Below are positions 28,751-38,025 of a DNA stretch of 64,000 nt, piece after piece (positions within the stretch are counted from its first letter, which is position 1; each line of letters opens with the position of its first letter). Below the pieces are notes generated by a model. That model did no database searches. It was not told the DNA's origin and was given only the letters and a program-made list of their open reading frames with translations. The DNA lies in contig NZ_MKKC01000109.1 of the NCBI RefSeq assembly GCF_001942255.1, positions 1-64,000 on the forward strand. Direction: 5' to 3'. Source of the DNA: Nocardiopsis sp. CNR-923 (GTDB lineage Bacteria; Actinomycetota; Actinomycetes; Streptosporangiales; Streptosporangiaceae). Both the position numbers and the translations under genes were made by a program.

Positions 28751-29158
28751 TCAGGCGCCCCGGCTCCCCTCCGCCCCGCCTCCCCGTCGCTCGGCGATCC
28801 GATCGGCCAGTTCGTCGCGGGCCAGCAGGTCCTCGCGGATGCGCCCGGTCCGATAGGCCACACGCGCGGCGATGTGCCCGGCCACCGGCACCGTCATGAC
28901 CTGGAACAGACCCACCAGGATCAGCGTCCCCACGTTGAACACGCCCGTGTCATGCGGGGCGATGCGCAGGCCGATCCCCACCAGCACGAGCAGCAGTCCC
29001 AACACCTGCGGCTTGGCCGCCGTGTGCATCCGGGACAGCAGATCCGGGAACCGGACCAGTCCCACACCCGCGACGAGGGACAGCGCGGCGCCCAACAGCA
29101 GGCACACCGCCGCCAGCCAGTCCAGGACCGTGACCAGGGGCTCGCTCACGTGTTCCAT
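28751..29158 (-). CDS. mrpG: Na+/H+ antiporter subunit G
   Basis: Small MnhG/MrpG membrane subunit of 135 aa with three hydrophobic segments (DWLAAVCLLLGAALSLVAGV, VLGLLLVLVGIGL, GTLILVGLFQVMTVPVAGHI) and the family motif RFPDLLSRMHTAAK. The charged C-terminal tail (IREDLLARDELADRIAERRG) is cytosolic. ATG 29158 with GGAG 5 nt upstream is chosen. A GTG at 29149, overlapping the mrpF stop, is an alternative. Last gene of the mrp operon. Confidence 0.88.
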   Translation of the reverse strand: MEHVSEPLVTVLDWLAAVCLLLGAALSLVAGVGLVRFPDLLSRMHTAAKPQVLGLLLVLVGIGLRIAPHDTGVFNVGTLILVGLFQVMTVPVAGHIAARVAYRTGRIREDLLARDELADRIAERRGGGAEGSRGA

Positions 29159-29445
29159 CCCCTCTCCTCGGCGCCCTCCGCCTCGTCCAGATGGCGGCGG
29201 ACCACGAACTTGGAGACGCTGACCGAGCTCACGAACCCGATCAGCGACAGCACCAGCAGGATCGGCAGGACCGTCGGGTCGCGGTTGAACGCCGCGTAGG
29301 CGCCGATCCCGGTGAGCGCGGAGGCCACCAGCACGTCGACGGACAGCGCCCGGTCCAGGATGCTGGGACCGAGCATGAGGCGGGCCGTGCTGAGCAGGGC
29401 GGCCAGCCCCAGCAGCACGGAGATGGCGATCCACAGCGCGGTCAC
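29146..29445 (-). CDS. mrpF: Na+/H+ antiporter subunit F
   Basis: MnhF/MrpF of 99 aa with three membrane segments. It begins VTALWIAISVLLGLAALLST and carries RLMLGPSILDRALSVD, the conserved loop of the family, then AAFNRDPTVLPILLVLSLIG. GTG at 29445 overlaps the mrpE stop by 4 bp (GTGA), and its own stop overlaps mrpG. Member of the multi-subunit Mrp complex in the cytoplasmic membrane. Confidence 0.88.
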   Translation of the reverse strand: MTALWIAISVLLGLAALLSTARLMLGPSILDRALSVDVLVASALTGIGAYAAFNRDPTVLPILLVLSLIGFVSSVSVSKFVVRRHLDEAEGAEERGWNT

Positions 29446-30058
29446 GCGCCCTCCCTCCCGGCCGCCGCGGCGGCCTCCAGATCGGCGATGTCCTGACGGG
29501 TTCCGACGGCGCGCACGATGCGCTCCTCCAGCAGCAGCGACCCCGCCCGCGCGCTGGCCGTCCCCGCCTCGTCGACCGCGCCGAGGACGTGCACGTACAG
29601 CACCCGGTCCGGTTGTCCGACCTCCACGACCATGCTTCCGGGGATCGCGGACAGGGCGATCGAGGTGCACACGAGCATCAGGTCCGAGTCGGTGCGCAGC
29701 GGCACCGCGATCACCGAACTGCGCACGGGTGGTCCGGGCGCGAACACCTGACGGCTGACCTGGAGGCTCGACACGACCATCTCTCGGGCGACGAAGCCCA
29801 GCAGCCGCAGCGTGGCCAGCGGGCGCAGCCGCAGCCCGGGGCCGATCGGCGGTAGCGGGAACACCACCGTGACCAGCACCGACACCCCGAACCCCAACAC
29901 GGCCAGACCCAGCGACTCCTCCCGCCACCGGAAGCCGTTGAACAGCAGCATCCACACCAGGGTCATCCCGAGCGCGACGGCAGCTGCACCTTGCCCAGAC
30001 GGCGGCGCACCGCCCGCAGGCGCGGCCCCCTTCGGCCGCGGGCATCGTTCACGGTCAT
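29442..30058 (-). CDS. mrpE: Na+/H+ antiporter subunit E, one frameshift
   Basis: MnhE/MrpE of 205 aa after repair. The N-terminus (MTVNDARGRRGPRLRAVRRR then GKVQLP) is in one frame, and the rest from VALGMTLVWMLLFNGFRW onward in another. One base is missing near 29979. The family signature PGSMVVEV and VLYVHVLGAVDE are present. ATG 30058 overlaps the mrpD stop (ATGA). If the shift were real, translation could restart at the ATG 29966 with loss of part of the N-terminus. Confidence 0.85.
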
Positions 30059-31722
30059 CGGTCGCCTCCCAGGACCGCGGTGACGTACGGGGTGCGTTGG
30101 AGCAGTTCGGCGCCGGCGTCCGACGAGTAGGCGATGAGCGGCCCCGCGAGCACGGTCAGGGCCAGCCCCATCGCGACCAGCGCCATGGTGGCGCCGACCA
30201 TGCTCCTGGGCAGGACCACCGAGGTGACCACCCGCGTCGCCGCGCGGGTCGCGGTGTCCTCCAGCCGGGACGTGGGCCCGACCGCCTCCTCCGGCCCCAG
30301 GGCCGCGGTGGTCGTCTCCTCGCCGTCCTCGCTCTCCTCCAGGACGGTGCCCGGTTCGGCGACCATCCCCTCGGTGGGCGTGCGCCAGAACGCGTAGTTC
30401 CACACCCGCGCCATGACGTAGAGCGTGAGCAGGCTGGTGACGACCGACGCCACGACCAGCGCGTAGGCCATCGGCGTCCCGGCCTCCACACCAGCCTGGA
30501 GCAGGCCGAGCTTGCCGAGGAACCCCGACAGCGGCGGGATGCCGCCCAGGTTCATCGCCGGAATGAAGAACAGTACCGCCAGGACCGGCGCGATCCGTCC
30601 CAGACCGCCGAGGTCGTCCAGGGAGGTGGACCCGCCCCGGCGCTCGATCAGCCCCGTGATGAGGAACAGCGTGGTCTGCACGGTGATGTGGTGGGCCACG
30701 TAGAAGACCGCGCCGGACAGACCGAGCTCGCTGCCGAGCGCCACTCCGAACAGCATGAACCCGATATGGCTGACCAGGGTGAAGGAAAGCAGGCGCTTGA
30801 TGTCGTTCTGGGCGACCGCGCCCAGCGCGCCCATGATCATCGTGGCCAGGGCGACCCAGAGCAGGAACGTGTCGATCCTCGTCCCCGGGAACATCAGGGT
30901 CTCCGAGCGGATGATCGCGTACACGCCCACCTTGGTCAGCAGGCCCGCGAACACGGCCGTGACCGGCACGGGCGCGGTCGGGTAGGAGTCGGGCAGCCAC
31001 GCCGACAGCGGGAACACCGCCGCCTTGATGCCGAACGCGATGACCAGGATGACCTCCAGCACGAGCCGCAGCTCGGCGGGGATGTTCCACAGCCGCTCGG
31101 CCAGCAGCGCCATGTTCACCGTGCCCGTGGCCGCGAAGACCAGCCCGATCGCGATGAGGAACAACACCGACGACAGCAGCGAGACCACCACGTAGATGGC
31201 GCCCGCGCGCATCCTGGGCTGGGTGCCGCCCAGGGTCAGCAGCACGTAGCTGGCGGTCAGCAGGATCTCGAAGCCGACGTAGAGGTTGAACAGGTCCCCG
31301 GCCAGGAAGGCGTTGGAGACGCCGGCGACCAGGATCAGATAGGTCGGCTGGTACACCGACAGCGGAGCCACCTCGGCCTTGCCCGCCATGCCCTGACCGA
31401 TGGAGTACACCAGCACGGCCAGCGTGATCGCCGACGACACCGTCACGAACAGGGCGGAGAGCCGGTCGGCGACCATGGTGATCCCGAGCGGGGCCTCCCA
31501 TCCGCCCAGTTGCACGGCCAACGGTCCGTACAGGTCCGCGCCGACCATGAGGGCGAACCCGATCAGGAGCACGGCGCTGAGCGTGGCGACGCTGACCCAC
31601 TGCTGGAACTGGGGCCAGCGGGTGCCGAGCGCGAGCTTGACCCCGGCGGCGAAGAGCGGCAGGACCACCGGCAGGGGGACGAGTTGGTGCACGGTCGCGG
31701 CGAAGAGGGATCCGTCGATCAT
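30055..31722 (-). CDS. mrpD: Na+/H+ antiporter subunit D
   Basis: A 555-aa proton-translocating subunit related to respiratory complex I NuoL/M/N, with about 14 membrane segments. Visible are NLYVGFEILLTASYVLLTLG (key Glu), FGIKAAVFPLSAWLPDSYP with the pumping lysine, and LLTKVGVYAIIR. A cytosolic acidic loop near the end (LEESEDGEETTTAALGPEEA) separates the last two segments and is longer than usual. ATG 31722 overlaps the mrpC stop (TGATG). No frameshift. Confidence 0.93.
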   Translation of the reverse strand: MIDGSLFAATVHQLVPLPVVLPLFAAGVKLALGTRWPQFQQWVSVATLSAVLLIGFALMVGADLYGPLAVQLGGWEAPLGITMVADRLSALFVTVSSAITLAVLVYSIGQGMAGKAEVAPLSVYQPTYLILVAGVSNAFLAGDLFNLYVGFEILLTASYVLLTLGGTQPRMRAGAIYVVVSLLSSVLFLIAIGLVFAATGTVNMALLAERLWNIPAELRLVLEVILVIAFGIKAAVFPLSAWLPDSYPTAPVPVTAVFAGLLTKVGVYAIIRSETLMFPGTRIDTFLLWVALATMIMGALGAVAQNDIKRLLSFTLVSHIGFMLFGVALGSELGLSGAVFYVAHHITVQTTLFLITGLIERRGGSTSLDDLGGLGRIAPVLAVLFFIPAMNLGGIPPLSGFLGKLGLLQAGVEAGTPMAYALVVASVVTSLLTLYVMARVWNYAFWRTPTEGMVAEPGTVLEESEDGEETTTAALGPEEAVGPTSRLEDTATRAATRVVTSVVLPRSMVGATMALVAMGLALTVLAGPLIAYSSDAGAELLQRTPYVTAVLGGDR

Positions 31723-32552
31723 CAGTCGTTCCCTTGCAGCTCGCTGTCCTCGGCGCGGGCGAGGCGTTCGCGCTCGGCCCGCATGGTCTGGCGCATCTGG
31801 CGCCGCTGGGTCCGCACGCGGCGCCGCAGCTCCCTCCACAGCTCTCGCTCGGCGGCCCGGTCGGCGCGGCGGTGCTCCCGCAGCTTCCGGCGGCCCCGTC
31901 GGATGCGGCCGCGCAGCTCGGCGACCTGCTCGACCATGGTCTGCGTCCGGTGGGTGAGCCGACGAACCGTCTCCTGGGAGTGTTCGTCGGCGCCGCTCTC
32001 CTCGGCGTCGACCTCGAACCGGGCGAGCTCCGCCTGGGCGGCGGCGATCTCTGCCTTGATCCTGGCCTGTTCGGCCAGCTCCTGGGCATCGGCGGCGGCG
32101 ATGGTCGCCTGGAGCTCGGCCCGCTGGGCGCGGATGTCCGCGCGCAGGCGGCGGCGTTCTCGGCGGAACCGCCGGCGTACGGCGCGGATCCCCTCGCCCC
32201 GGACGATCCGGAGGTCCTCGGCGTCGTCCTGCACCTCGTCGTTGCCCTCCAGCTGCCAGCTCCGGTAGGCCATGGCCAGGAGGAACGCGGTGATGCCGAG
32301 GGTGATGACGATGGCGGTGAGGATCATCGCCTGCGGGAGGGGGTCGGTCATCCGGTGCTCGTCGGTCAGCCACAGGATCGGCGGGCCCCCCGCCGCGCCG
32401 CCCGAGGCCAGGATCATGAGGTTGACCCCGTTGCTGAGCATCACGAACCCGAGGAGGACGCGGGTCAGGCTGCGCTCCAACAGGAGCACGACGCCCACCG
32501 CGACCAGGACGCCGACGACGAGGACCAGGACGAGGGTGGGGGTGTCGTTCAA
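31722..32552 (-). CDS. mrpC: Na+/H+ antiporter subunit C with a long coiled-coil tail
   Basis: 276 aa. Residues 1-100 are a normal MnhC/MrpC (NuoK-like) with three membrane segments (VLLGFVMLSNGVNLMILASG, DPLPQAMILTAIVITLGITA). Residues about 120-270 form a very charged Arg/Glu/Ala-rich helix (RRRFRRERRRLRADIRAQRA, then AEIAAAQAELARFEVDAE), predicted cytosolic coiled coil. Typical MrpC is about 110-180 aa. Start is a TTG at 32552 overlapping the mrpA stop (TTGA), so expression depends on coupling. The tail's reading frame is intact, so it is not a frameshift artefact. Confidence 0.88.
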   Translation of the reverse strand: MNDTPTLVLVLVVGVLVAVGVVLLLERSLTRVLLGFVMLSNGVNLMILASGGAAGGPPILWLTDEHRMTDPLPQAMILTAIVITLGITAFLLAMAYRSWQLEGNDEVQDDAEDLRIVRGEGIRAVRRRFRRERRRLRADIRAQRAELQATIAAADAQELAEQARIKAEIAAAQAELARFEVDAEESGADEHSQETVRRLTHRTQTMVEQVAELRGRIRRGRRKLREHRRADRAAERELWRELRRRVRTQRRQMRQTMRAERERLARAEDSELQGND

Positions 32553-35512
32553 GGCGTGACCTCCTCGGTCGGGGCCTCGACCCCGCGTCGGGCGGCCTCC
32601 GCCGCGTGCACGGCGTCGCGCTCGATCTGTTCGTCGATCCGGGCGCCGAGGCTGCGGAGGATGTCCAGGACCAGGCCGATCACCAGCAGGTACACGCCGG
32701 TGTCGAAGACCAGGCTGGTGGTCAGGTGCAGGTCGCCCATGAGGGGGACGTGCAGGTCCAGCGAGCCGCCGGAGAGGATGTCGCCGCCGATCAGCGGGCC
32801 GGCCAGGGCCACCCCGGTCGCCAGGGCCAGCCCCGCGCCGATCAGCGCCCCGGGCTGCACCCAGGCGGTCGCGTACAGCTCGAAGCGGCCCCCGGCCAGG
32901 TACCGGACGATGAGCGCGAGCCCGGCCACGATGCCCCCGGCGAACCCGCCGCCGACCGCGGAGTGGCCGGTGAGCAGCAGGTAGACCGAAATCACCATGA
33001 CCACGGGGAAGAGGAAGCGCGAGACCACTTCGAAGATCACCGACCGCCGCTCCGTGGGCAGGGCGTCGGCCCCGGTCAGCCACGCCCGGCTGGGCGCGGG
33101 CCTGACGTGCAGCTCGCGCGGGGCGGCGCGCAGGCCGCCGAGGTCGATCTGACCGGCGCCGCCGGGCGGCGCGTGGGGGGCGGTGACCGACCGGGGTCGG
33201 AGCCCGTGCGGGCCGCCGCGCGGCTGGGCCTTGCGGCGCACGAACATCAGGCTGGCCACGCCCGCGGCGGCGGCGCCCAGGACGGAGATCTCGCCCATGG
33301 TGTCCCAGGCCCGCACGTCGACCAGCAGGACGGCGATGATGTTGTCCCCGCCGACCTCTCGCGCGGCGTCGGCGAAGCCGGGGGAGACGGACTCGTCCTG
33401 GCGTCCGGCGAGGGCGAAGTAGGTCATGCTCGCCACGAGTGCCCCGGTGGCCACCCCGATCACCACGTTCCACAGGCGCCGCCCGCGCAGGGCGGGTGTG
33501 GAGAACCGTGCGGGCAGGCGGCGCAGGACCAGGACGAAGACGACGATGCTCACCGTCTCCACGAGGAACTGGGTGAGAGCGAGGTCGGGCGCGCCCTGGA
33601 GGAAGAACAGCACCGCGCACCCGTATCCGGTCATGCCGACGAGGACGACCGCGAACAGGCGGCGTCGCACGAACAGGACGAACAGGCAGGTGAGGATGAT
33701 GATCACGGCCGGGATCAGCTGGACGGGCGTGTCCCACACGCGCACGGGCGGCGCGGGCAGCTCCCACAGGCGTCCGGAGATGATCGGCCAGCCGCACACG
33801 ACCACCATGGCGACCAGGATCGTGCCGAGGTAGACGGGCAGCGAACCGCGCTGGGTGCCGCCGGTCAACTGGAGGGCGATGCTCTCCAGCGCGGCGAGCA
33901 TCCGCCGGTAGACGCGGTCGGGGTCGACGAGGGCGAACCGCAGGCCCAGCCGCACGACCTGCCCGCGCAGCAGGAACAGCACGTAGCCCAGGCCCAGGCA
34001 CAGCGCGGACAGCAGCAGTGGGAACTCGAAGCCGTGCCACAGCACGAGGTAGGTGGTCGCGGCGCCCGGCGCCGGGGGGACGGTGTCGGCGTACACGGTC
34101 AGGAGCGGGTTGATCGCGCCCGAGAACGGCCCGGCGGCCAGCCCGAGCCCGGACAGGAGCACGGCGGGTGCCAGGAACAGCGGTCCGGGCGCGTGGACGG
34201 CGGTGGCGGGGACGTTCTCCTTGACGCCGAACGCGCCCCACAGGAACCGGATGCTGTAGGCGACAGTGAGGGCGGAGCCGGCGACCAGGCCGAGCAGGAC
34301 CGCGGTGTCGGCGGCTCCGCCGTCGGTGAACGCGCCGAACGCCAGCTCCTTGGCGGCGAACCCGATCGCGGGCGGGAGCCCCGCCATGGAGACGAGGGCG
34401 GCCAGAGCCGTCCAGAAGACGGCGGGCGCGGCGTTGCGCAGGCCGGACAGGTCGCGCAGGTCGCGGGTGCCGGTGGCGTGGTCGATGACGCCGACCACGA
34501 GGAACAGCGCCGCCTTGAACAGCGAGTGCGCGACGAGCATCGCGATCCCGGCGAGCGCGGCGGCGCGCGTCCCGGCCCCGAACAGGGCGACGAGGAATCC
34601 GAGCTGGCTCACGGTCCCGTAGGCCAGCAGGAGCTTGAGGTCGAACTGGCGCAGGGCCCGCCACCCGCCCAGCAGCATCGTGAGCACGCCGAACACCAGA
34701 GCCATGGACTGCCAGACGGCGGCGTCGTGGAAGGCGGGGGTCAGGCGCGCGACCAGGTAGACACCGGCCTTGACCATCGCCGCCGCGTGCAGGTACCCGG
34801 AGACCGGCGTGGGGGCGCGCATGGCGGCGGGCAGCCACAGGCTGAACGGGAACAGCGCCGACTTGGACATGGCGCCGACCATGATGAGGACGAGCGCCAC
34901 GTTGAGCGCGGCCCCGGCGGGCGGGGGGTCGGCGACGATCTCGGAGACGACGTAGGTGCCCGCCGTTTCGCCCAGCATGATCATGCCGACGAACATCGTG
35001 AGGCCGCCCGCGGTGGTGACCGTCAGCGCGGTCATGGCGGCGCGGCGGCTCTCCTTCTGCTCGGTGCTGTGCCCGATGAGCAGGTAGGAGAAGACCGTGG
35101 TCAGCTCCCAGTACACGAAGAGCTGGATGAGGTCGTCGGCCAGGACCAGCCCGAGCATGGCGGCGGCGAAGGCGACGAACACCCCCGCGAAGCGGCCGAG
35201 CCCGGGTTCGGAGTCCTCGAAGTAGCGGGCGCAGTAGACGAGGATGAGCGCGCCGACCCCGGCGGCGATGAGCGTCATCACCAGACCGAGCGCGTCCATG
35301 TACAGGCCCAGGCGCAAGGAGAACTGCGGCGCCCACACGACTGACGAGGAGAGCGCGTCGCCGCGGGCGATCGCGGGGGCGTGCAGGAGCGCCCAGACGG
35401 TGGCGGCGCCCGGGACGAGGGCGAGCGCGACGAACGCGTTCCGCCCCCATCGGCGTATGAGCAGGGGGGCGATCGTCGCGGCGACGAAGTGTGCGACGAG
35501 CACGGTGGTCAA
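32549..35512 (-). CDS. mrpA: Na+/H+ antiporter subunit A fused to subunit B
   Basis: A 987-aa fusion. It has a MrpA/NuoL-like part (QLFVYWELTTVFSYLLIG, FPFSLWLPAAMRAPTPVSGY, HSLFKAALFLVVGVIDHATG), then a MbhD-like DUF4040 segment (GAPDLALTQFLVETVSIVVF) and a C-terminal MnhB domain (FLFPVVMVISVYLLLTGHSA). No separate mrpB exists, so the complex here is AB-C-D-E-F-G. Start TTG at 35512 (LTTVLVAHF) has GGGAGGGA just upstream and matches homologous N-termini; upstream in-frame codons lack such a site. First gene of the operon. Confidence 0.92.
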   Translation of the reverse strand: MTTVLVAHFVAATIAPLLIRRWGRNAFVALALVPGAATVWALLHAPAIARGDALSSSVVWAPQFSLRLGLYMDALGLVMTLIAAGVGALILVYCARYFEDSEPGLGRFAGVFVAFAAAMLGLVLADDLIQLFVYWELTTVFSYLLIGHSTEQKESRRAAMTALTVTTAGGLTMFVGMIMLGETAGTYVVSEIVADPPPAGAALNVALVLIMVGAMSKSALFPFSLWLPAAMRAPTPVSGYLHAAAMVKAGVYLVARLTPAFHDAAVWQSMALVFGVLTMLLGGWRALRQFDLKLLLAYGTVSQLGFLVALFGAGTRAAALAGIAMLVAHSLFKAALFLVVGVIDHATGTRDLRDLSGLRNAAPAVFWTALAALVSMAGLPPAIGFAAKELAFGAFTDGGAADTAVLLGLVAGSALTVAYSIRFLWGAFGVKENVPATAVHAPGPLFLAPAVLLSGLGLAAGPFSGAINPLLTVYADTVPPAPGAATTYLVLWHGFEFPLLLSALCLGLGYVLFLLRGQVVRLGLRFALVDPDRVYRRMLAALESIALQLTGGTQRGSLPVYLGTILVAMVVVCGWPIISGRLWELPAPPVRVWDTPVQLIPAVIIILTCLFVLFVRRRLFAVVLVGMTGYGCAVLFFLQGAPDLALTQFLVETVSIVVFVLVLRRLPARFSTPALRGRRLWNVVIGVATGALVASMTYFALAGRQDESVSPGFADAAREVGGDNIIAVLLVDVRAWDTMGEISVLGAAAAGVASLMFVRRKAQPRGGPHGLRPRSVTAPHAPPGGAGQIDLGGLRAAPRELHVRPAPSRAWLTGADALPTERRSVIFEVVSRFLFPVVMVISVYLLLTGHSAVGGGFAGGIVAGLALIVRYLAGGRFELYATAWVQPGALIGAGLALATGVALAGPLIGGDILSGGSLDLHVPLMGDLHLTTSLVFDTGVYLLVIGLVLDILRSLGARIDEQIERDAVHAAEAARRGVEAPTEEVTP

Positions 35513-35667
35513 TGCGTCCCTCCCGGATGGGTCCGGGCCCGCCCGAGTCCCGGGGGCGGACACCCGTCACCCCGGGTCCGGGGTGACGCCTGCGCGGGGC
35601 GGGGCCCCGGATCGGGTGTCAGGGTGGCCTCGGCGGGGCATGGATCATCGTGAAATTACGTGCATTT

Positions 35668-35680
35668 GCTATCTAATAGC
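35668..35680. promoter_or_regulatory. inverted repeat between mrpA and marR-type genes
   Basis: GCTAT-CTA-ATAGC, a perfect 5+3+5 palindrome inside the A/T-rich stretch at about 35650-35695. It lies 74 bp before the MarR start and 155 bp before mrpA. That position suits autoregulation by MarR and possibly control of the mrp operon. Confidence 0.45.
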
Positions 35681-35753
35681 TAGACTACACAAGGGTCAAA
35701 CCACCGCGCGCACCAGGGTGCGCGAAGGACGCCGAACCAGCGAGGATCGTTTC

Positions 35754-36251
35754 GTGCCTTACGACTCAGTCGACCCCGGGGCCCCGCCGCCCGACGCCGA
35801 TCCGCGCGACCCCGAGCCGCCCGACGCCGGACTCGCGGAGTTCCAGCGGGCCTGGACCGCACTGATCAACGCGGCGATCCACGCCCGCTTCCGCGGCGGA
35901 CACGGGCACGAGGAACTCACACTGACGCAGGCGCTCCTCATGGAGACCGTGCGCGGCATGCGCGATCCGAGCGTCGGCGCGGTCGCCCGGGTCGTCGGCG
36001 TTTCGTCCCCTTCCGCCACTCGCATGATCCAACAGCTGGAGCGCAAGGGCATGATGGCGCGCCGTCGGTCCCTGCGCGACGAGCGCAGCACCGTGGTGGG
36101 GCTCACCGAGGAGGGCGAGCGGGTCCTGGCCGTCCGGCGGAGCGCGATGGAGCGCAAACAGCGCCAGATGTACGCGGCGATCCGGCCTTCGCTGCGGCCC
36201 CAGGTGCTCATGGTCCTGCGCGATCTGCGCGAGGCGATCGACGACGTGTGA
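35754..36251 (+). CDS. MarR-family transcriptional regulator
   Basis: A 165-aa MarR-type winged-helix protein. It has a disordered acidic/proline N-terminus (about 25 residues), then a helical core with DPSVGAVARVVGVSSPSATR as the helix-turn-helix, QQLERKGMMARRRSLRDERS covering the wing, and a C-terminal dimerisation helix. GTG 35754 follows GAGGA by 8 nt. Divergent from the mrp operon. The shared intergenic region contains the palindrome at 35668-35680. Ligand unknown. Confidence 0.85.
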   Translation: MPYDSVDPGAPPPDADPRDPEPPDAGLAEFQRAWTALINAAIHARFRGGHGHEELTLTQALLMETVRGMRDPSVGAVARVVGVSSPSATRMIQQLERKGMMARRRSLRDERSTVVGLTEEGERVLAVRRSAMERKQRQMYAAIRPSLRPQVLMVLRDLREAIDDV

Positions 36252-36347
36252 GGTCGCGCCGGCACGGCGACCGCTCTGGGCGGGGCCATCCATGCGCGGT
36301 CGTGGAGCCGCTGTCAACGGATCACTGGCGGCTTCGTGGCGCCCCGG

Positions 36348-36368
36348 TCTGCCGTGGGCAGATCTGCC
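36348..36368 (+). promoter_or_regulatory. PopR box upstream of the clpP pair
   Basis: TCTGCC-GTG-GGCAGA at 36348-36362 matches exactly the PopR recognition pattern TCTGCC-N3-GGCAGA described for Streptomyces clpP3-clpP4 control. It continues as GGCAGATCTGCC (36357-36368), giving a further half site. It is about 100 bp before the first clpP start. The same pattern precedes the popR-like gene at 38505. Confidence 0.8.
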
Positions 36369-36465
36369 CCGGGCCGAAACGCTGGAAGCCACCGTGCGCG
36401 CCGCCGCAGTGTGGAACCACCGGTCGGGCGGACGAAGGCTCCGCCGACCGGGGAAGGAGAGTTCC

Positions 36466-37131
36466 ATGCTGACCCACCGAGGGCCCGTCGCCGAACACGA
36501 GGCGTCGGGCGGCGCCTTCGACGACCAGCTGGCCGCCCGCCTGCTGCGCAGCCGGATCGTGCTGCTGGGCACGCAGGTCGACGAGGCGAGCGCCAACCGG
36601 GTGTGCGCCCAGATCCTGCTGCTCGCCGACGAGGACCCCCGACGCGACATCACCCTCGCGATCAACAGCCCCGGCGGCTCCGTCACGGCGGGGATGGCGG
36701 TCTACGACACGATGCGCTTCGTGCCCAACGACGTGTCCACCCTGGTCATGGGCTTCGCGGGGAGCATGGGCCAGTTCCTGGCCTGTGCGGGGACGGCGGG
36801 CAAGCGCTACAGCCTCCCGCATGCGCGGATCATGATGCACCAACCCTCCGGCGGCCTCGGGGGGACCGCCGCCGACATCGCCATCCAGGCCCAGAACCTC
36901 GTGCACACGAAGCGGACCATGGTGCGGCTCATCGCCGAGCACACCGGTCAGAGCGAGGAGACCGTCGCCAGGGACCAGCACCGCGACGCGTGGTTCACCG
37001 CCCAGGAGGCCAAGGAGTACGGCTTCGTGGACCACGTGGTGGAGTCGGTGCACGAGTGGGAGGGCAGCGGGTTCCGGCTCGGCGCCGCGACGCCCGGGTT
37101 CGCCCACCGGGTCGGGGGAGGGGACCAGTGA
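36466..37131 (+). CDS. clpP3: ATP-dependent Clp protease proteolytic subunit (ClpP3-like)
   Basis: A 221-aa ClpP serine peptidase subunit. The catalytic triad is visible: Ser100 in [10 protein letters not shown], His125 in IMMHQPSGG and Asp170 in VARDQHRD. The barrel partner would be the product of the next gene, since actinomycete ClpPs act as mixed rings with Clp ATPases. ATG 36466 has GGAAGGAG 7 nt upstream. The stop overlaps the next start (GTGA). The numbering is assigned by analogy with the PopR-controlled Streptomyces pair. Confidence 0.88.
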   Translation: MLTHRGPVAEHEASGGAFDDQLAARLLRSRIVLLGTQVDEASANRVCAQILLLADEDPRRDITLAINSPGGSVTAGMAVYDTMRFVPNDVSTLVMGFAGSMGQFLACAGTAGKRYSLPHARIMMHQPSGGLGGTAADIAIQAQNLVHTKRTMVRLIAEHTGQSEETVARDQHRDAWFTAQEAKEYGFVDHVVESVHEWEGSGFRLGAATPGFAHRVGGGDQ

Positions 37132-37748
37132 GCGGACGCTACACCGTGCCCGTGGTCGTCGAGCGCACGCCGAAGGGGGAGCGCTCCTCCGACGTGTTCA
37201 GCCGACTGCTCTCGGAGCGGATCATCTTCCTCGGGACGCCGATCGACGACGACGTCGCCAACGTGGTGATGGCGCAGATGCTGCACCTGGACTACGAGTC
37301 GAGCGAGACCGACATCCAGCTGTACATCAACTCGCCGGGCGGTTCCTTCACCGCGCTGACCGCCATCTACGACACGATGCGGTTCGTGCGCGCCGACGTC
37401 GCCACGGTCTGCATGGGCCAGGCGGCCTCGGCGGCGGCCGTGCTCCTCGCGGCGGGGGCGGCGGGCAAGCGGATGGCGCTGGAGCACGCCCGGGTGCTGC
37501 TGCACCAGCCGTCGACCGAGGGGCAGGGGGTCGCCGCCGACCTGGAGATCCAGGCGGAGGAGATCCTGCGGGTCCGGTCGCAGGTCGAGTCGATTCTGTG
37601 CCGGCACACCGGCCAGCCGTTGGAGCGCCTGCGGGCCGACACCGACCGGGACCGGATCCTCACCGCCGAGCAGGCACGGGACTACGGTCTGGTCGACGGC
37701 ATCGTCACCACCCGCGAAGCGTCGGGCGGTGCGCGTCAGCCCGCGTAG
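37128..37748 (+). CDS. clpP4: ATP-dependent Clp protease proteolytic subunit (ClpP4-like)
   Basis: A 206-aa ClpP subunit with Ser101 ([12 protein letters not shown]), His126 ([12 protein letters not shown]) and Asp171 (LRADTDRD), so all catalytic residues are present. It begins [20 protein letters not shown], the processed-type N-terminus of ClpP. GTG 37128 overlaps the stop of the preceding clpP, giving coupled translation and a 1:1 supply. A strong hairpin follows at 37766. Confidence 0.88.
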   Translation: MSGRYTVPVVVERTPKGERSSDVFSRLLSERIIFLGTPIDDDVANVVMAQMLHLDYESSETDIQLYINSPGGSFTALTAIYDTMRFVRADVATVCMGQAASAAAVLLAAGAAGKRMALEHARVLLHQPSTEGQGVAADLEIQAEEILRVRSQVESILCRHTGQPLERLRADTDRDRILTAEQARDYGLVDGIVTTREASGGARQPA

Positions 37749-37765
37749 GCGGTCGGGAGCAGGTC

Positions 37766-37803
37766 ATCCCCGCCGGGCCGAACCGTTCGCGCCCGGCGGG
37801 GAT
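37766..37803. terminator. hairpin terminator after the clpP pair
   Basis: A perfect 13-bp stem (37766-37778 with 37791-37803) and a 12-nt loop that is itself palindromic (CGAACCGTTCG). It is 18 bp after the clpP4 stop and separates it from the convergent popR gene. No U run. Confidence 0.7.
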
Positions 37804-38025
37804 CGGAGCCCCGTGCGGCACGGGGACGAAGGCATCACGAGGACACACTCTCCCAGACGCGGGAACGACTGGAGCCGGGGGGCGTTCCCGGTTCCGACGC
37901 CGTGCCCGCGTCGTTCGTCGGAGCCGTCGCCGGCCACGGGGCCGCCCCTTCCGGTGCGCACGTTCGGCCCGGGGCGCGGCGACCGGTTCCGCTCAGGGCC
38001 GGGTCGCGCGGCCCCGGGGCCGCCC

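Noticed and set aside
32606-35344. 912-aa plus-strand frame opposite mrpA
   Set aside because: Gln/His/Gly-rich antisense shadow of a membrane protein; no start site or family.
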